Source: Ceratopteris richardii (lineage: Eukaryota; Streptophyta; Polypodiopsida; Polypodiales; Pteridaceae). From it: a stretch of 64,000 nucleotides of DNA. Numbering within the stretch: position 1 is the stretch's first letter; each line of letters starts with the position of its first letter. Location of the stretch: the NCBI GenBank assembly GCA_020310875.1, contig CM035422.1, forward strand, positions 52,838,394-52,902,393. Reading direction: 5' to 3'. The notes beneath the pieces are model-generated. The model was not told the DNA's origin. It did not search any database and saw only the letters and a list, made by a program, of their open reading frames with translations. This document shows positions 11,930-25,900 of the stretch, piece after piece. A program made the translations under genes and the position numbers.

Positions 11930-12693
11930 AAGAGATATTCTTTACAAACAGCTGTTTTGGGTGACCCATCAGATTCTTCATCACTTCTTTACTCACTAAT
12001 GTTGGCATATTTCTTGGGTTTTTAGTAGCATTTCCCTTCAAAATGATTGGTTCTCTTGCAGAAGCGACATGGTTTGTACTTTTGATGAGGAGGTCTCTTC
12101 TTGCTGAAAAGAGCTTTCTCTTGAGAGGATTTGTGGTTTTGAAGGTTCTTTTCTTCATCAAGGATAGCAGCTTCAACATCATTAAGGGTTAGTTGTGGAA
12201 GGAGCCTAAGTGTGGTGATGATGTGGCCATATGAATCCTAGGGAATACTTCATAGAAGCAAGGTAATGAGTATATATTCATCAAGGATTTTGTCAATGTC
12301 AACAAGTTGAGTACACATACTCTTGAAGATATTGAGGTGGGAGGCCAGAGAGGAGTTGTGCTCCATTTTGAGATCAAATAAGTTCATGAGGAGGGTGATT
12401 TTGGAAGATTTGGCTTTAGAGCTAAAAAGGTGATTGAGCTTTTCCCATGCATCATAAGCAGTGCCCTTCTCATCAATGTGATGCACATAATGATCACTTA
12501 ATCCTAGGGCAATGGTTGATAGTGCTTTCTCTTCCTTGATTTGCCAAGAAGCTTCACCTTCTCTCATAATCGGTTTCTTCTCTTTGCCGTTAGCAATGCC
12601 CCATAGGCCTTTCTTCATGAGTTTGTATTGTATTTTGACTTTTCAAGTGTGGAAATGTTGGTCATTGAAGGTGGAATCATTCTTTTCCTCCAT
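11930..12693 (-). pseudogene. Copia M gag, frameshifted
   Basis: The ATG at 12693 (MEEKND), an early stop, then a capsid-like stretch (KGLWGIANG, YDAWEKLNHLF, AKSSKITLLMNLFDLKM), typical of copia gag. After a shift near 12240 a zinc knuckle is readable at about 12045-12090 in another frame (C-x2-C-x4-H-x4-C, CRFCKRTNHFEGKC). Stop codons follow. The body after the knuckle is missing; on the left it abuts the ACATATGGGATC repeats. Confidence 0.75.
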
Positions 12694-14759
12694 AGTAAAA
12701 AATGAGGTAAGGGTTTGAATGGAGAAGCTTGCTTAATAAAGTATTTAGCTCCCTTCGATGTGCACCTGAAAATGGAGAAAAAAACTTAGAGCTAAGACGT
12801 GATGAGGTTTCCTTTGATGGATGAAGAATCATATGTATATGGAAAAAAAATCATGAATTCTTAATGATGCATATGGCATGAAGGTGAATCCTCAACTCTC
12901 GTTGATACAAACTGAGAGTGGAAGATGTGTATAATATGAGTAGTAATAGTTATGTCAAATATGTGCATGGTTGTTTTTTGAAAAACAAATGAATCTGAGG
13001 TTGATCGAAGGTGACATCATTGATCATGTCATCCATCCCATAAAACTTGCAAGATTAGTGCTATTGGATTCCACATGATAAGGTGATCACAATTAACCAA
13101 TTCATTGGCGTTGTTGTGATAGCAAATCGATGAACAGATTATCTTCCCTTGTTTCAATATTGGTACACACCGGAGGTGGAAGACATTCGCTCTCATATGC
13201 GTGGCACAATCTGCAGGCTCACACTAGTGGATGCCAAAAAAAAAATCTCTTAGAATATGACATCATAGCTTACATAGACCTGCAGTGGAAAAATGGTGCA
13301 TCATAGAATTCATGCATGATATTTAGGCTCTAAGAGGATGAGCCAAACTCCATCTGCCATCTAAAGAGTCTCCAACTCAAGTCGCATGTTTCTCCAGTAT
13401 TTTCCATCTACCAGCAAGATTTCATGATCTAGAATAGCCACAATTGTGCATCTTCTTCTCTGTCTATAAGCATAGTCACACACAATAGGAGAACACAAAA
13501 TAGTGCAAAATGGAATAACTTGCTCTTGCTTGATTGCACACCACTTTGCGCAACATTCTCAGAGTAGCGCAGACCACCATTCTCTATTCAATAGCTTAAC
13601 TTGAAGAACAACAAGCATTGCATACCAGAACTATCCATTTTCTTGATCGTGATACCTTTGTAGGACATCCTGTTCTTTGAGTGACGATGGTGTCTTCATT
13701 CTCCTATGCACAACATCCAGGGGCTATGCAACAATCTGTATAGCTTCTTCACCTTGATATTTAGATTTGGAGTCATAGCAGACCTTTGATTTGATTTTAG
13801 CAAGCTGAAAATATACCTCTCTCTTGCTAGACGTCAGCCTCCTCTATCAACAACCATAGAATCTGCTCCATTCATGTCTTGCACTCTAACCTTGCACATA
13901 CCAGAAACAACCCTCTCGTCCACCTCTCTAGTTCAGTTTCCAAGTTTGTATGAGAATTTTATGACGCAAGAGTTTGGAACCTCCGAATGCAACACATAGA
14001 AGCATAGACTATCGCACATGAAAAAACATACAAAGTGCATGCAGCAAGTTGTACAGTAAGCACGATGGATGCGAGAAATAATTGTGCCACAAAGAGGCAG
14101 CATGGGCATCATTTCTGTACAATGCTTCTTCGTCCAATGATGGCGCAACGCATTTCTCTTGCTTGATGCACATTGTCCAAGCTATTTTCCATCGTAACAG
14201 CTCTCTCAATATCTATCGATTGAACCATCAGCAGTTCTATATATTTTGAAGCTCTCAGTGCAATTGCAAAGCACTACTCCTCTCCTCATTTGTTGTACTT
14301 CAATTAATCTGTGTAGTGCATTCAACATGTGTAATATTGTTGCTAGGGCGCATTAGAGTTGCTACAGCACAATACACAAGCTTCCAAGACAACAAGGATT
14401 TCCATGGTGCTAGAGATTAAAAAATGAGTGCCATTCTCCAGCACTACCACTCCAACACATGGTTTTTCTTTCTCCAAGTAAGGTAAACTTGCTTTTGCAT
14501 CGCTTCTATGTGGTTCCCCAAAAGAAATAGAAAATGTGCTCTTTCTACAGATAGGATGGCTATGGATCTAATGATTGAGAAACTAAAAAATATTCCAATA
14601 AATGAGGTGAACAAACATAATAACAATGATGCTCATTGATGGGAGGGTGGGAGGGATGAGAGGTATAGTAATAGTGTTGAAAAGCACTCTTACTATGATA
14701 TGGGAAGAATGGAGGGAGGGAAGAGAAGGATGACAAGAGAAAACAAATCCTAAGACTAT
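12694..14759. other. About 2 kb with no recognised feature
   Basis: Only short ORFs without recognisable domains, low GC, no obvious tandem repeats. It lies between the copia M gag and a minus-strand primer site at 14760, so it may be an expanded leader of that element or unrelated inserted sequence; neither can be shown. Confidence 0.5.
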
Positions 14760-14771
14760 GCTCTGATACAA
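14760..14771 (-). other. Minus-strand copia primer-binding site
   Basis: Reads TTGTATCAGAGC on the minus strand, one base from TGGTATCAGAGC, directly abutting TGTTGA at 14772 (minus LTR end TCAACA). Confidence 0.6.
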
Positions 14772-15167
14772 TGTTGAAATGTAAAAGTGCTGCGATATCA
14801 AGCTCAACATGTGATGATCCAGGATGACATGTATCACTTTTTCATTTCTTTGACATGTATAGTGGTCACACTGGTACATGTCAGGGACACTTCATTGAGC
14901 TTTATTAGATATATCTACTGAGAGTGATGGTACATTTGTTTCTTGTCAACTCACTCATTCGCAGACATTAGGTTTTTCCTTATGTACAGGTCTTTATATA
15001 TTGCAATAGTTGTATTCCTATTTTTAGGTCATTCTTGTATATTACTTTTTATGTAATAGAAGAAGAAGAAGAAGATTATTCTTCCTCGCCACAATCTGAG
15101 TGTGTGCTTCTCTTTGATTGTGAAAGTGTGTGTGTGAGCTCTCTTCCTTATCTCCTTCCTTGAGACA
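14772..15167. repeat. Composite LTR flanked by outward primer sites
   Basis: Bounded by TGTTGA (14772) and GAGACA (15167). The right boundary is the 5' LTR end of copia B (plus), because a primer site starts at 15168. The left boundary looks like the 5' LTR end of a minus element. One LTR cannot serve both strands, so this is probably a junction of two LTR pieces; a candidate internal start for the copia B LTR is TGTCAGGGACAC at about 14879. Confidence 0.5.
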
Positions 15168-15178
15168 TGGTATCAGAG
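15168..15178 (+). other. Primer-binding site of copia B
   Basis: TGGTATCAGAG matches the initiator tRNA-Met site and directly follows the LTR end GAGACA. Confidence 0.8.
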
Positions 15179-15589
15179 TTAGTGTGGCTATAGAGAGCTC
15201 ATGGAGAAGGCTGACGGTGAAGAGTACATGATCGCGACCTCAGATTGCTATGAACATTGGTGTGAAGGTAGAAGACCTCAAAATATTTTCGAGAGTTATC
15301 GCTTTAGGGTCACTTGTTTTTGTCAGATCAGCATTTCGGAGCCATCTCACCCTCGATTTCGAGCCCACAAGGTGGGGCCCACAAAAAAACCAGGTTAGTT
15401 TGAAAACCTATAACTTGCATCCTGTTCGAAAACACTCATATATTCCAGGTCCAAAATTTGAAGCAATTTTGTGTATTGTTGATACATGAAAACTGTGTTT
15501 TTTGAGATCAAACTGTCACGTCATAGTGCAACAATGTTCAAGCAGAAGTGCTGCTTATAGTGTTTTGTAGTGTTGTGAATTGTTGCAAA

Positions 15590-16760
15590 AATGGCAAACA
15601 CAGATGGAATGAGTTAGCTTATGAATGATAACCTGGACAAGAACAACTTCCATGCTTGGAGATTTGGAATGACAAATTTCTTGATGGGAACATGTAAAGA
15701 CTGGAATCAAGGAGCATGAAAGGTAATTTATTGGCTATCTGTTAGCATACAAATAGCATGATTGGGCACATACAGGATGCCAAGACTCCGAAAGAGGCTT
15801 GGAACAGTTTGGTCACATTGTATGAGACCAATACAAAGGCATGCAAATTGCAACTCAAGAACGAGCTGCATACATTGGAGAAGAAGGGCATGTTGGTAAT
15901 TTACTACACACTGAAAAGCAAAACCACATGTGAGTCACTTGCATCTAATGGCGTGAACGTAGATGGTGATGATAAGGTGGAAGTGTGCCTTCGTGGTTTA
16001 GGAGCTGAATATAAGCACTTCGGAACTTCTATACAGATGAGAGAAAATATTCTAAATTTTGCTGATTTGGTATCCATGCTGATTATTGAAGCAAACAATC
16101 TTGGTCAGGATTCAAACTCCCAAGGAAAGCCTAGTTCTGAGCAGGTATTTTACTCTAGCAAAGGAAGAGGTAGAGGTTTTGAAAGTGGAAGAGGAAATAG
16201 TAACCAAGACCAAGGTCAACAACAGAATCATGCAGGAGGAAGAGGATAGTTTCGAGGCAGGGGGAGCCAAAGAGGTCACAGAAATTTCCAAAGAAATGAT
16301 TCAAGTAAGGAAAAAAAAGGATGTTGGAATTGTGGTAAACTTGGACACTTTGAACGTGATTGCAGGTTGAAGAATCAAAATAATAGAAGGAGGAAAAACA
16401 ACTATGCATCCACAAGTGCAAATGATTGTGAGAAGTTGTTCATGGTTCAACATCACTGATGAATACGATGTGTGCTGATGTTTCAAAATCGAATGATAAT
16501 TTCTAGTATGTTGGTTCAGGTGCTTCAAATCACATGACCAGTCATGTGGAATGGTTTATTACTTTGCAAAAATTATGAGTTCTTGGATATGTTGAAACAG
16601 GTGATAACACATCATACCCTATCAAGCATACATAAACATGTGAGGATGGATTTGTACTTGATGAAGATGAAGTGGTGCTGCAAAAACTTTACACTACACC
16701 AGCCAAATGAACTCCAGAGAATGTGGTGGGCCGTTTTAGCTTGCAAAAGGATGTATTAGA
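15590..16760 (+). pseudogene. Copia B gag and start of protease, broken
   Basis: The leader ends at ATG 15591 (MANTDGM). Gag reading (FHAWRFGMTNFLMGT) has early stops, then an open stretch 15758-16249 with the capsid region (MIGHIQDAKTPKEAWNSL) and an Arg/Gly/Gln-rich tail. After a stop at 16249 the frame continues to a zinc knuckle (CWNCGKLGHFERDC, about 16321-16362). The protease start is visible as YVGSGASNHMTS (about 16510-16545), where the catalytic Asp of DSGAS is Gly. Similarity fades by 16760. An inactive 5' fragment. Confidence 0.75.
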
Positions 16761-16849
16761 TACCCTATGTGCCTTGCAAGATCACTCTCAAAACGATGAA
16801 TCGAAACAGATAGGTAATAGTTGATCCAAGAGTCAAAAAACTTGCTATT

Positions 16850-17884
16850 TTTGTTCATATACCTGTTTAGTGTTTTGAACAATTCTCTAAGCACAGTAGT
16901 AATTGGCTTAATTTCTTTTGGTGAACTCTAATTAACTTAGTAAGCTAACACTCATGAGTGATTTCATAAAAAATGATGGACTACATGCAGAGAAAGATGT
17001 TTAGCAAATCATATCTCCATCCTCACATTCATGGGCTGCAACAATTATGAGACCAATGAGCAAAGATATGCTAATATCTGATGATCTCCACGAAGCAATA
17101 CTAATGAAACTTTGTAGGCATGTAAGAGATAGTATAATGATTCTATCATGCTTTAAATCATGGCAAATGATCAACTACACATTGAGAACAAGCTCTGAGA
17201 AAATCACTATTTTGATGGAGTACCAATAGAGAAGTAACATATGCAGAGATATAGACGACTTCTCATTATATCTTACGATTGAGAAATCCAAATGCAATGA
17301 AACTTTGGGATAATGTAGTAGACTTAAAGCTAACTTTACCAAGTTAAATCACTGAAAATAATGCACCATGCACAAAGAAACCATCTCTACAATCTGACTA
17401 AAAAACTAAGAAGTATGACAATGAACAGTACACTCACATAGACATGAAGATATGTTCACAAATGATCATGAATTCAAATGTATATTGAATGTAAATTACA
17501 ATGGACTTACTGGTACATGTGTGTGCCTTGAGATCACACTCTAATATGGCAAGAAGTTCAACTAATGAGTGTGTATGAAAGTATGTGTATATATAGTGAT
17601 GATTGGAGCCAAGTTTTGAATTTGAATCTTGCTCACCTAAAACCTCTTTTCCTAATTCTTAGTGATAGATTCTCAACTAACTCAATCACCAGTTTGTGGC
17701 TTTTCTTTCCCTTCTCATCAAGTGGATTCAACCACTTTGATTTCTTTACTTTTACATCAAGTAAATACTCAAAGAGTTACAAGGGTGAGTTCATAAGTGA
17801 ACTCTTCGAGGCTTTAGCATTTGCTTCAAGTGACATTTGAAGACTCAAGCCAACACTTAGACTTGCCATGAACTTGTTCCAATA
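16850..17884 (-). repeat. Probable 3' LTR of copia C (left end not located)
   Basis: On the minus strand the sequence left of 17884 begins TATTGGAACAAG immediately after a polypurine tract, as an LTR does (TGTTGG with one transition). A minus-strand TATATATA at about 17587-17594 is a plausible LTR TATA box. I could not find the left end. The rest of 16760-17884 shows only small ORFs without recognisable domains. Confidence 0.5.
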
Positions 17885-17899
17885 GCTCCCCCTCAAGTC
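17885..17899 (-). other. Polypurine tract of copia C
   Basis: On the minus strand it reads ACTTGAGGGGGAGC directly before the LTR start TATTGG; the same TTGAGGGGGAGC precedes the 3' LTR of copia E at 24003-24014. It primes plus-strand DNA synthesis. Confidence 0.75.
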
Positions 17900-20332
17900 A
17901 AGTAAGCTTGAGTTCTTCAATCTTCCAAGATTACCTGCAAACCAATCATACCTTTGAGTTTACTGAGTTTTGTTCCATCTAATGCTTTGGTTAAAATGTC
18001 TGCACATTGTTGATGACTTGACACATATGATAGCTGAATTTCCTTGCTCACAATCTTCTCTCTTACATAGTAGTAATGTATTTCAATATGTTTAGTCCTT
18101 CCATGAAAAATGGATTGGCGGCCAAGTGAATGGAACTCATATTGTCACCAAAAATACTTGGAGTTCCAATATGCAATCCAAGATCTGTAAATAGTGTCTT
18201 CATCCACATTGCTTCTTGAGTAGCTATAGCAAGACGTGTATTCAACTTCTTTGGAAGAGAGAGAAACTGTGGGTTGCTTCTTAGATGACCATGAGACAAG
18301 TTTTGACCCTGCAAAAGTAAGATATCCTGAGGTGCTCCTTCTGTCTTCCTTGGAGTCAGCTCAATCTACATCAAAGAACAACTTTAGACTTAAATCAAAT
18401 ACACAAGGGTAGTATAACCCTTCATTGATGGTCCCTTTGAGATATCTGAGTATCCTCTTGGTAGCTTCCATGAGAGGTTTCTTGGATGTGTGCATAGATT
18501 GACTTAGCACACTCACACTATAGCATATACCTACTCTTGTCAATGTGGGATAGTTCAAACTTTCCACAAGACTTTGGTAACCTATGATATATTCTATGAG
18601 TTCACCTTCATGTGAGATCAATTTATGATTAACCTCCATTGGAGTACCTACAATCTTGCATCTTGAACTTTTTCAACAAGTCTTTAATGTATTTCCTTTG
18701 AGTAAGGAATAGACCATGATCTTTGTATACCACTTCCAATGCTAGGAAGTATGTAAGTGAACCCAAGTCAATTATCTTGAACTCTTCTTGCATCTACTCC
18801 TTGATATTCTTCCTCCCATCTACATCATTTCCTGTAAGTATAATATCATTCACATACACACACAAATAGATGACTTCAGAATTACTCTTTTTGATGAAGA
18901 GTGATGGATCTACCTTTCTAGGTTGGAATCCTTTATCCTGCAAGAATGAAACAAACATGTGATTCCAAGCCCTTGGGGCTTGTTTGAGTCCATATAGATC
19001 TTTATTAAGCTTACACACATAATCAAGATGTACTTGATTCTCAAAACCAGGTGGTTGTGCCATATACACCTCTTCTATTATCCATCCATTAAGAAATGCA
19101 TTTTTTACATCCAAATGAAGTATCTTCCAATTCTTGGAAGAAGAAATACTAAGCAGGACTCTCATTGTAGGCATCTTTGCCACAAGAGAGAAGGTATCCT
19201 CATAATGAATTCCTTGAGTTTGTGCAAATCCTTTTGCCACAAGCCTTGCCTTATACATGTTAGTGGAGCCATCTGAGTTCTTCTTCAATTTGTAGATCCA
19301 TCTTGAGCTTATCACTTTTATTGATGAAGACTTGGGAACTAATTCCCAAGTGTTATTTTCATCAAGAGCTTCAATTTCTTCTTCCATTGCATGCCTCCAC
19401 TCTGATTTCTTCTTTGCTTCCTCAAATGTTGAGGGTTCCTCTTAATTTATGTCATGTGCTAGATAGATTGAATGTTTAGTAACTAGAGAAGTATCAAACC
19501 CATACCTCTCAGGTTTTCTTTTCTCCCTCATGAACCTTCTTAGGCCATGATGTGATGATTTTGCCTCTTGTCCAAGTTCCTTCATTTTAGCTTTACCTTT
19601 AGACTTGCACATTTTGATTTTTTCAATCTGAGTTTCTTCATCATCTTCTGACATATCTTGTTCTTCAATTTTAGAATGGTTATCCTCGACAAGCTTTGGG
19701 AAATCTTCTTCAAGATCATAAGGTAATTTGATCTTACGGCATGAGTCTTCATACCAAGACCTATTCTCATCAAATACTACATCTCTACTCACCAAGAATC
19801 CTTTGCTTGTTGGGTTGTATAGCCTGTATCCTTTTTTGGTTGTTGTCATATCCAATGAACACACATCTTTCAGCTTTTGGATCCATCTTTCCTCTAACGT
19901 ATGAAGGAACATGAGCATAAGCAATACATCAAAAAATCTTACAATGATCCAAGCTTGTTCTTCTTCCATTCCAAGCCTCATATGATGTCAAGCCATTAAG
20001 TGATTTTCAAGGTAACATAATCAAATAAGTGGCCCATAAATAATTAGGTAAATGTTTTTCATTTAACATAGACCTTGCAGCTTCAACAATTTTCCTATTC
20101 CTTCTTTCTGCCACTCCATTTTGCTCAAGAGTGTACCTTTTAATGATTTCTCTTTTGATTCCCCTCTCTTGAAGAAAGGAGTCAAATTCATGGGAGAATT
20201 ACTCTCCCCCTCCATCTGACCTTAGCAGTTTTAGTGTTTTACCTATTTGGTTCTCCACAAGAGCTAAATATCTTTTGAAGCATGAAAAGACTTCATCCTT
20301 GTGTTTCATGAAGTATAGTATAGTCCATCTAT
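17900..20332 (-). pseudogene. Copia C integrase, reverse transcriptase and RNase H, broken
   Basis: Reading right to left: integrase core (RSDGGGE with a following stop, then NGVAERRNR at about 20100), the integrase C-terminal region (19981-19442), reverse transcriptase (19387-18794: [53 protein letters not shown] where the usual YVDD is YVND), then 18639-18361 and RNase H (GDNMSS, about 18130). Several frameshifts and stops. The right side is cut at 20332 by copia D. The YVND change hits a catalytic Asp. Confidence 0.85.
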
Positions 20333-20334
20333 TG

Positions 20335-21134
20335 TGTTGAAAATCAACTCAATCATGCAAAAAGGCTCAACCACGATTTTTGCAAGTGGACCAATAAAAA
20401 AGGAGGACCCAAAGTCGTGGAACAAAGTTAAAAGCTCCACCAAAATCAATCAAATTCAAATCTCATCAAATCAACCACCAAAAAGTGCACCTAAGTTGAT
20501 TGGTGGGTGGTTAGCTAGATTGTAGGAAAAGTAAAACTCTATGTAAGCATCATCCCACCTTTGTTTCTTGCATTGTATGCATTCCATGAGTTTCCCACTT
20601 AGTTTAGTGAATTCATAGACTCCAACAAGCAGCCCCCTTGCTTGCTTACCTCATTTTCTCATGACTTTGCTCCTCTCTATCTAGAGGTGTAGTTAGGGTT
20701 TTCCAAATCTGATTGTACTAGATTGCAGAGCATTGTTTGCTCTTTCATTCTACTGGTTTTTATTGATTCAAGCTTCATTTGGTCTCTCATAAATATTGCC
20801 CTAAAATTTTCCAAAATTTCAAGTTATTTGATTGAGTGAGTTGTGAGAAATTGCCATATTTGTGAAGGTATATCTCTGCACATAGGTAGAGAGTGTTGCA
20901 AATAGGTAGCTTGTTTTGCAGAGGGTGGTTCTACCAACTTGAATATCCATTTGGGATGATTTAAAGCTTGTTGAGTAGCTCTTATAGTCTATTACAAGTC
21001 TCAAAAATTTCATTCTAAGTCTATGTACTAGTGTAGAGAAAAGTTTAGAAGAGTGAGCATATACCACTACTTATGGACCTAATGAAGGGCAGCCATCTTC
21101 CATTTTTGCATTGGGGTGTTAGAATCATCCCCCA
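20335..21134 (+). repeat. 5' LTR of copia D (about 800 bp)
   Basis: Starts TGTTGAAAATC at the point where copia C sequence stops and ends CCCCCA four bases before the primer site. No second copy is in the window, so the ends rest on junction and primer site. Confidence 0.65.
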
Positions 21135-21138
21135 TTAG

Positions 21139-21150
21139 TGGTATCATAGC
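21139..21150 (+). other. Primer-binding site of copia D
   Basis: TGGTATCATAGC, one change from the initiator tRNA-Met site, followed by CATT as in the tRNA complement. Confidence 0.75.
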
Positions 21151-21389
21151 CATTTTGGAGGCTTGGAGACATCAATTGGCATCATGGTGAAGACTTGAAG
21201 GAATCAAGACAATTGGTGGAAGCACAAGGTGGGCTTATCAAAGCAAGAAAACATCGAAAGGGGCTACATCGATTGAGATCTCAACTAGTCGAAGGTTAGC
21301 AAGGGAGAAGCTATCAAAAGGTAATATCCACAATTTCTAAAGCATAAAAACACTTAAGGAGAATTTAGAGGAGCATCTTAGAGCTCAGT

Positions 21390-22990
21390 ATGGCTGATTA
21401 TAATGCACAAATAGAAAAGTTAGAGAAAGGCAATTATCAACCATGGAAATTTAGAGTTAGCAACTACCTTATGGGCAAAGGATTATGGGGATTAGTGAGC
21501 GGCACGGAGGCAATGCCTCATGTACATGATCCACCACTTCAAGGGCAGGTCAAGGCACTTAATTAATGGATAGAAAGGCATAGGCGAGTCTTATTCATTC
21601 TATCCCAACACATAAGCAATAGCATGATAGGGCATATACAAGACTTGGACACATCCAAGAAGCTTTAGGAAACATTGGAGAGATTGTACTCTTCATCAAT
21701 CAAGTCAAGGAAGATTTAGCTCAAGAATGAGTTGAATAATCTTAGGAAATCACCAAGTACTAACATAAATGAGTACATTTTGAAGGTTACGGAGCTTGCA
21801 GATGCCCTATGCTCAATTGAGAGCCCAATTGAAGATGACAATCTTGTTGCGCACACTCTCAATGGCTTGAGAGAGGATGAAAGGTGGAAAGCATTCACCA
21901 CATCAGTTTATGTGAGGGATTCCCTACCAGAATTTGATCAATTAGTCACATTGATGGTGACCGAGGAGATGAACAAAGGAGCTTCACAATCAAAGGGTAG
22001 CCAAGCCCAAGTTTTCTATGCAGGTAGAGGCAAAGGCAAAAGAGGTGGACAAAAATCCCAAGGTAGAGGGAGAGGAAGGTCAAACTCAAGCTCAAGCAAC
22101 CAAGAAGGCTCCAACGAAAGCTATGGATCAAGAGGAAGAGGAAGGAGTAGAGGAAAAGGAGGAATATCACATGGAAGAGAAGCATCCAATGGAGAATGCT
22201 ACAATTGTGGAAAACCGGGCCATTATGCAAGAGATTGTTGGTCCAAAGGAGGAGGTAATCAAGGATACAAAAGGAAGCAAGGTAATTATGCTAGTACTTT
22301 AGTAAATTTAGAAAATGAGAACTTGATTATGATGTATCGGTCAAGTGAAAGAGTAACAGATTTGACATGGTACATTGATAGTGGTTGTAGCAACCATATG
22401 AGTTGCAATAAATATGTTTTATTTAATTTACACTCACCCATCACCCAAGGACATGTAGAGACAGGGGATGACAGAGAGCACACGATTACACATATGGGAG
22501 ATGTTGCATTGAATGGATCTCAAATCTCCAAGGTGTTGAAGAATGTGTTGCATGTGCCAACCATCACAAAGAACTTGGTTTCGATAGGACAAATGGTTGA
22601 AAGAGGTTATGAGGTGAGGTTCAATGATCAAGGATGTTTTGTTGAAGACCCCATGCAGGACTACAAGCTCATAGCAAAAGGAAAGAAGCAAGGAAGACTC
22701 TTCACCATGGAGTTAAATACATCAACCCCTCGCATTGTCTACTTGTCAATTGCAAATAAACAAATTGTAGAAATCCACTTATGGCATTAAAGAATTGAGC
22801 ACATAAACTTACAAAGGATGAAGGACATGCAAAGGAAGGGCTTGGTGAGTGGTCTACCTGATCTTACATCTCAGAATATGCAACATTTGTGCCATGCTTG
22901 TCAATTAAGAAAAAAAAGCACATTGCCATTCAAGAAGGGAGCACATCTGAGCAATGAAGTGTTGAATCTCATACACACAGATGTATGGGG
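21390..22990 (+). pseudogene. Copia D gag, protease, pre-integrase; interrupted by copia E
   Basis: The ATG at 21390 (MADYN, NYQPWKFRVSNYLMGKGLWG) starts gag, with stops near 21565 and 21720. The open frame 21732-22790 holds the capsid C-terminus, an Arg/Gly/Ser-rich RNA-binding stretch, a zinc knuckle (CYNCGKPGHYARDC, about 22198-22239), the protease active site (WYIDSGCSNHMS, about 22370) and the pre-integrase block. A TAA at 22788 breaks the LWHKRLGH zinc motif. The frame resumes 22818-22990 to HTDVWG, where copia E is inserted. Confidence 0.85.
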
Positions 22991-25900
22991 TGATGGAGAG
23001 TGTTAATCTCCAAAATAACAAGTTGACCTTGAATTTAGACCGCCTCTATATCAAGATCAACTTTAGACTCCACCAAATTTAGAGATCATTCACCAATTTA
23101 TCAGAAAATTGATTATTCTGAAAAATTCAACTTCTCAGAAAAGTCTGCTGCAGATTAATCCTTAATTGACTAATCATTTGTGTAAAGTTTTTGATAAAAC
23201 TTTGTAGACTACTTTGCCTTAAGGTTGCGCACCTTCTCCAACTTAAATCTCTGCAAATGATTTAGTATACTCTGAGAAATCATACAAACAAGTTACCTAT
23301 GTGTAAAACACCTTCTCTACAGTAGCGACTTTGACACCTGCAACTTCTTAGCTACAGCTCTCCCAATGTTGAACCCGTTTGATCAAGATCTTTTAGCCAT
23401 AGATGGCTTACCTTCCAACTTAGATTTTGAGCCCTTACTTGTGTAAAACTTTACACTGTGGACTGAGTAATGATCATTTCTCTGAACATGAAATCTGCGC
23501 CAGTTTTGACGACTCTCAGAACATCTTCACATATGAATGTTCCTAAACTAAATTCTCACAGCCTGATTGCAATTAGCTTCTCAAATCTTAGTCATAGATG
23601 GATTAAATATTGACTTAGATACGTGCAGAAGGATTTCTCAAAAGATTAAACAAAGAAGGAGAATGGGAGAGAAGATCGACGCGCCATATCTGAACTTTTC
23701 ACTTATCTATATTCTTCATACATCTGATGGATGATTTGTACAATGTACATCACTAATTCCTCTCAACTCACTTCTCTATATCTCTCTACATTACAAACAT
23801 GTACTTATATATATATACAAGTCCTAATTCGTAACTACTTCAAGTATATTGAAGTATCTTATAGAACTAATGTACATTTGATCAAAGAACTTTACTATCT
23901 GATTCTTTCCTTCAATTCATGACATTGATCTTCAATCTTCTCTTCATGTCTTTACTTCTACCCTTTGTATAATCACAATTTGTTGATTGTCTTGCTCCAA
24001 CAGCTCCCCCTCAATCATCAATTGTGATTATCTGCAACCTTTTTATTCCTGCCATGTCTTTGAACTTCTGTAACTTTGGTCCATCTAAACTTTTTGTCAT
24101 CATATCTGCAAGTTGATCTTTTGTAGGAGTGTGAATGACTTCAATCTCCTTATCAATGACCTTCTCTCTTAGGAAATGATATTGTATTTCAATATGCTTA
24201 GTTCTAGCATGAAACACAGGATTAGCTGCCAAGTATAGAGAGCTCATATTATCTCCACAAATTATAGGAATACTCTGAACAACATCAAAACTCTTCATAA
24301 GTGTCTTTAGCCATATTACCTCCTTTGCAGCTTCCACCATACCTTTATATTCTGCTTCTGTAGATGACAAAGCAATTGTATGTTGCTTCTTAGAACACCA
24401 TGAAATCAATTTGTCTCCTACATAGCACAAATATCCATGGGTTGATCTTCTATCATCCACATTACGTGCCCAATCTGCATCACTATATATCTTCACTCTT
24501 GTATCAGAAGTAAATCCATAGTACAACCCTTCTTTGAGTGTACCCTTGATGTACCTAAGTACTCTTTGTCCTGCAATCCAATGTTCCTTTCTAGGACAAT
24601 GCATGAATTGTGAAAGTACACCAACTGCATATGACAAATCAGGCCTTGTTAATGTAGCATAAATCAAGCTACCAACCAAACTTTGATAAAGCTTCATGTC
24701 TCTGAATTCTTCTCCTCCAAATCTAGACAATTTATGGTTCACTTCCAATGGTGTAGGTGCAACCCTGCAATCTTCCATTTTAAATTTGGTTAGCAAATTT
24801 TTAAGATACCTTTCTTGGGTCACATATACTCCATGTTGAGTATAAGAAATCTCCATTCCCAAGAAGAATGACAAGTTCCCCAAATCACTGATTTTGAACT
24901 CTTTCTCCATCTGCTTCTTGATCATTTGTATTCCTTTATCATCTGTTCCTGTAAGTATTATGTCATCAACATAAATACAAACATAAATGAATCCATCTTC
25001 ACTTGCTTTGACTAGCAAGCTACTATCTGCCTTTGATGCTTGAAATCCAAGATCCCTCAAGAACTTTACAAGCCTATAATTCCATGCCCTTGGGGCCTGC
25101 TTTAATCCATACAAAGCTCTCTTGAGCTTACACACATAATTTGGATTCACTTGATCTTTGAACCCATCTGGTTGCTCCATGTAAACTTCATCTGAAATGT
25201 AACCATTCAAAAAAGCATTTTTAACATCTAATTGAGATAACTTCCAACCTTTGCAAGCAGCAATTGCTATGAGAGTTCTGATGGTTGTCATTTTTGCCAC
25301 AGGACTATAGGTCTCATCATAGTCCACTCCATATGTCTGTGCATACCCTTTCACAACAAGTCTGGCTTTGTACCTAGACACACTTCCATCTGCAAATCTT
25401 TTTGTTTTGTAAACCCACTTACATCCAATAATTTTCTGGCTATTAGGTTTAGGAACCAGATCCCAAGTTTGATTCTCTATCAATGCATCATACTCCTCTT
25501 GCATGGCTTCTTCCCAATTTGTCTTGCCTTTGGCTTCATCATATGTAGATGGATCTTCATCTGTTTTTACCAAATAAGCATAATCTTTAGTAGTCAAGAA
25601 TGAGGTGTCATAGCTATACCTTGTAGGTTGCCATTTGTGCCTAGATGACCTCCTAACTTCTGCACTTCTTGAAGTCTCTGGTTCATCACATTCTGGATCA
25701 AACCTTGGCCTCTCTTCAACTTCAGCCTGTACTTCATTATTTTCATTTTCATCAAGTAATTGAATCTTTGCTTTACCTTTCCTTTGATCCACTACTTCTT
25801 CATCATCTGCATGTACATTATATTTACCTGCATACCAAGTACCTTGCTCATCAAATGTAACATCCTTGGATACAAGGAATTGCTTTGTGGATGGACTCCA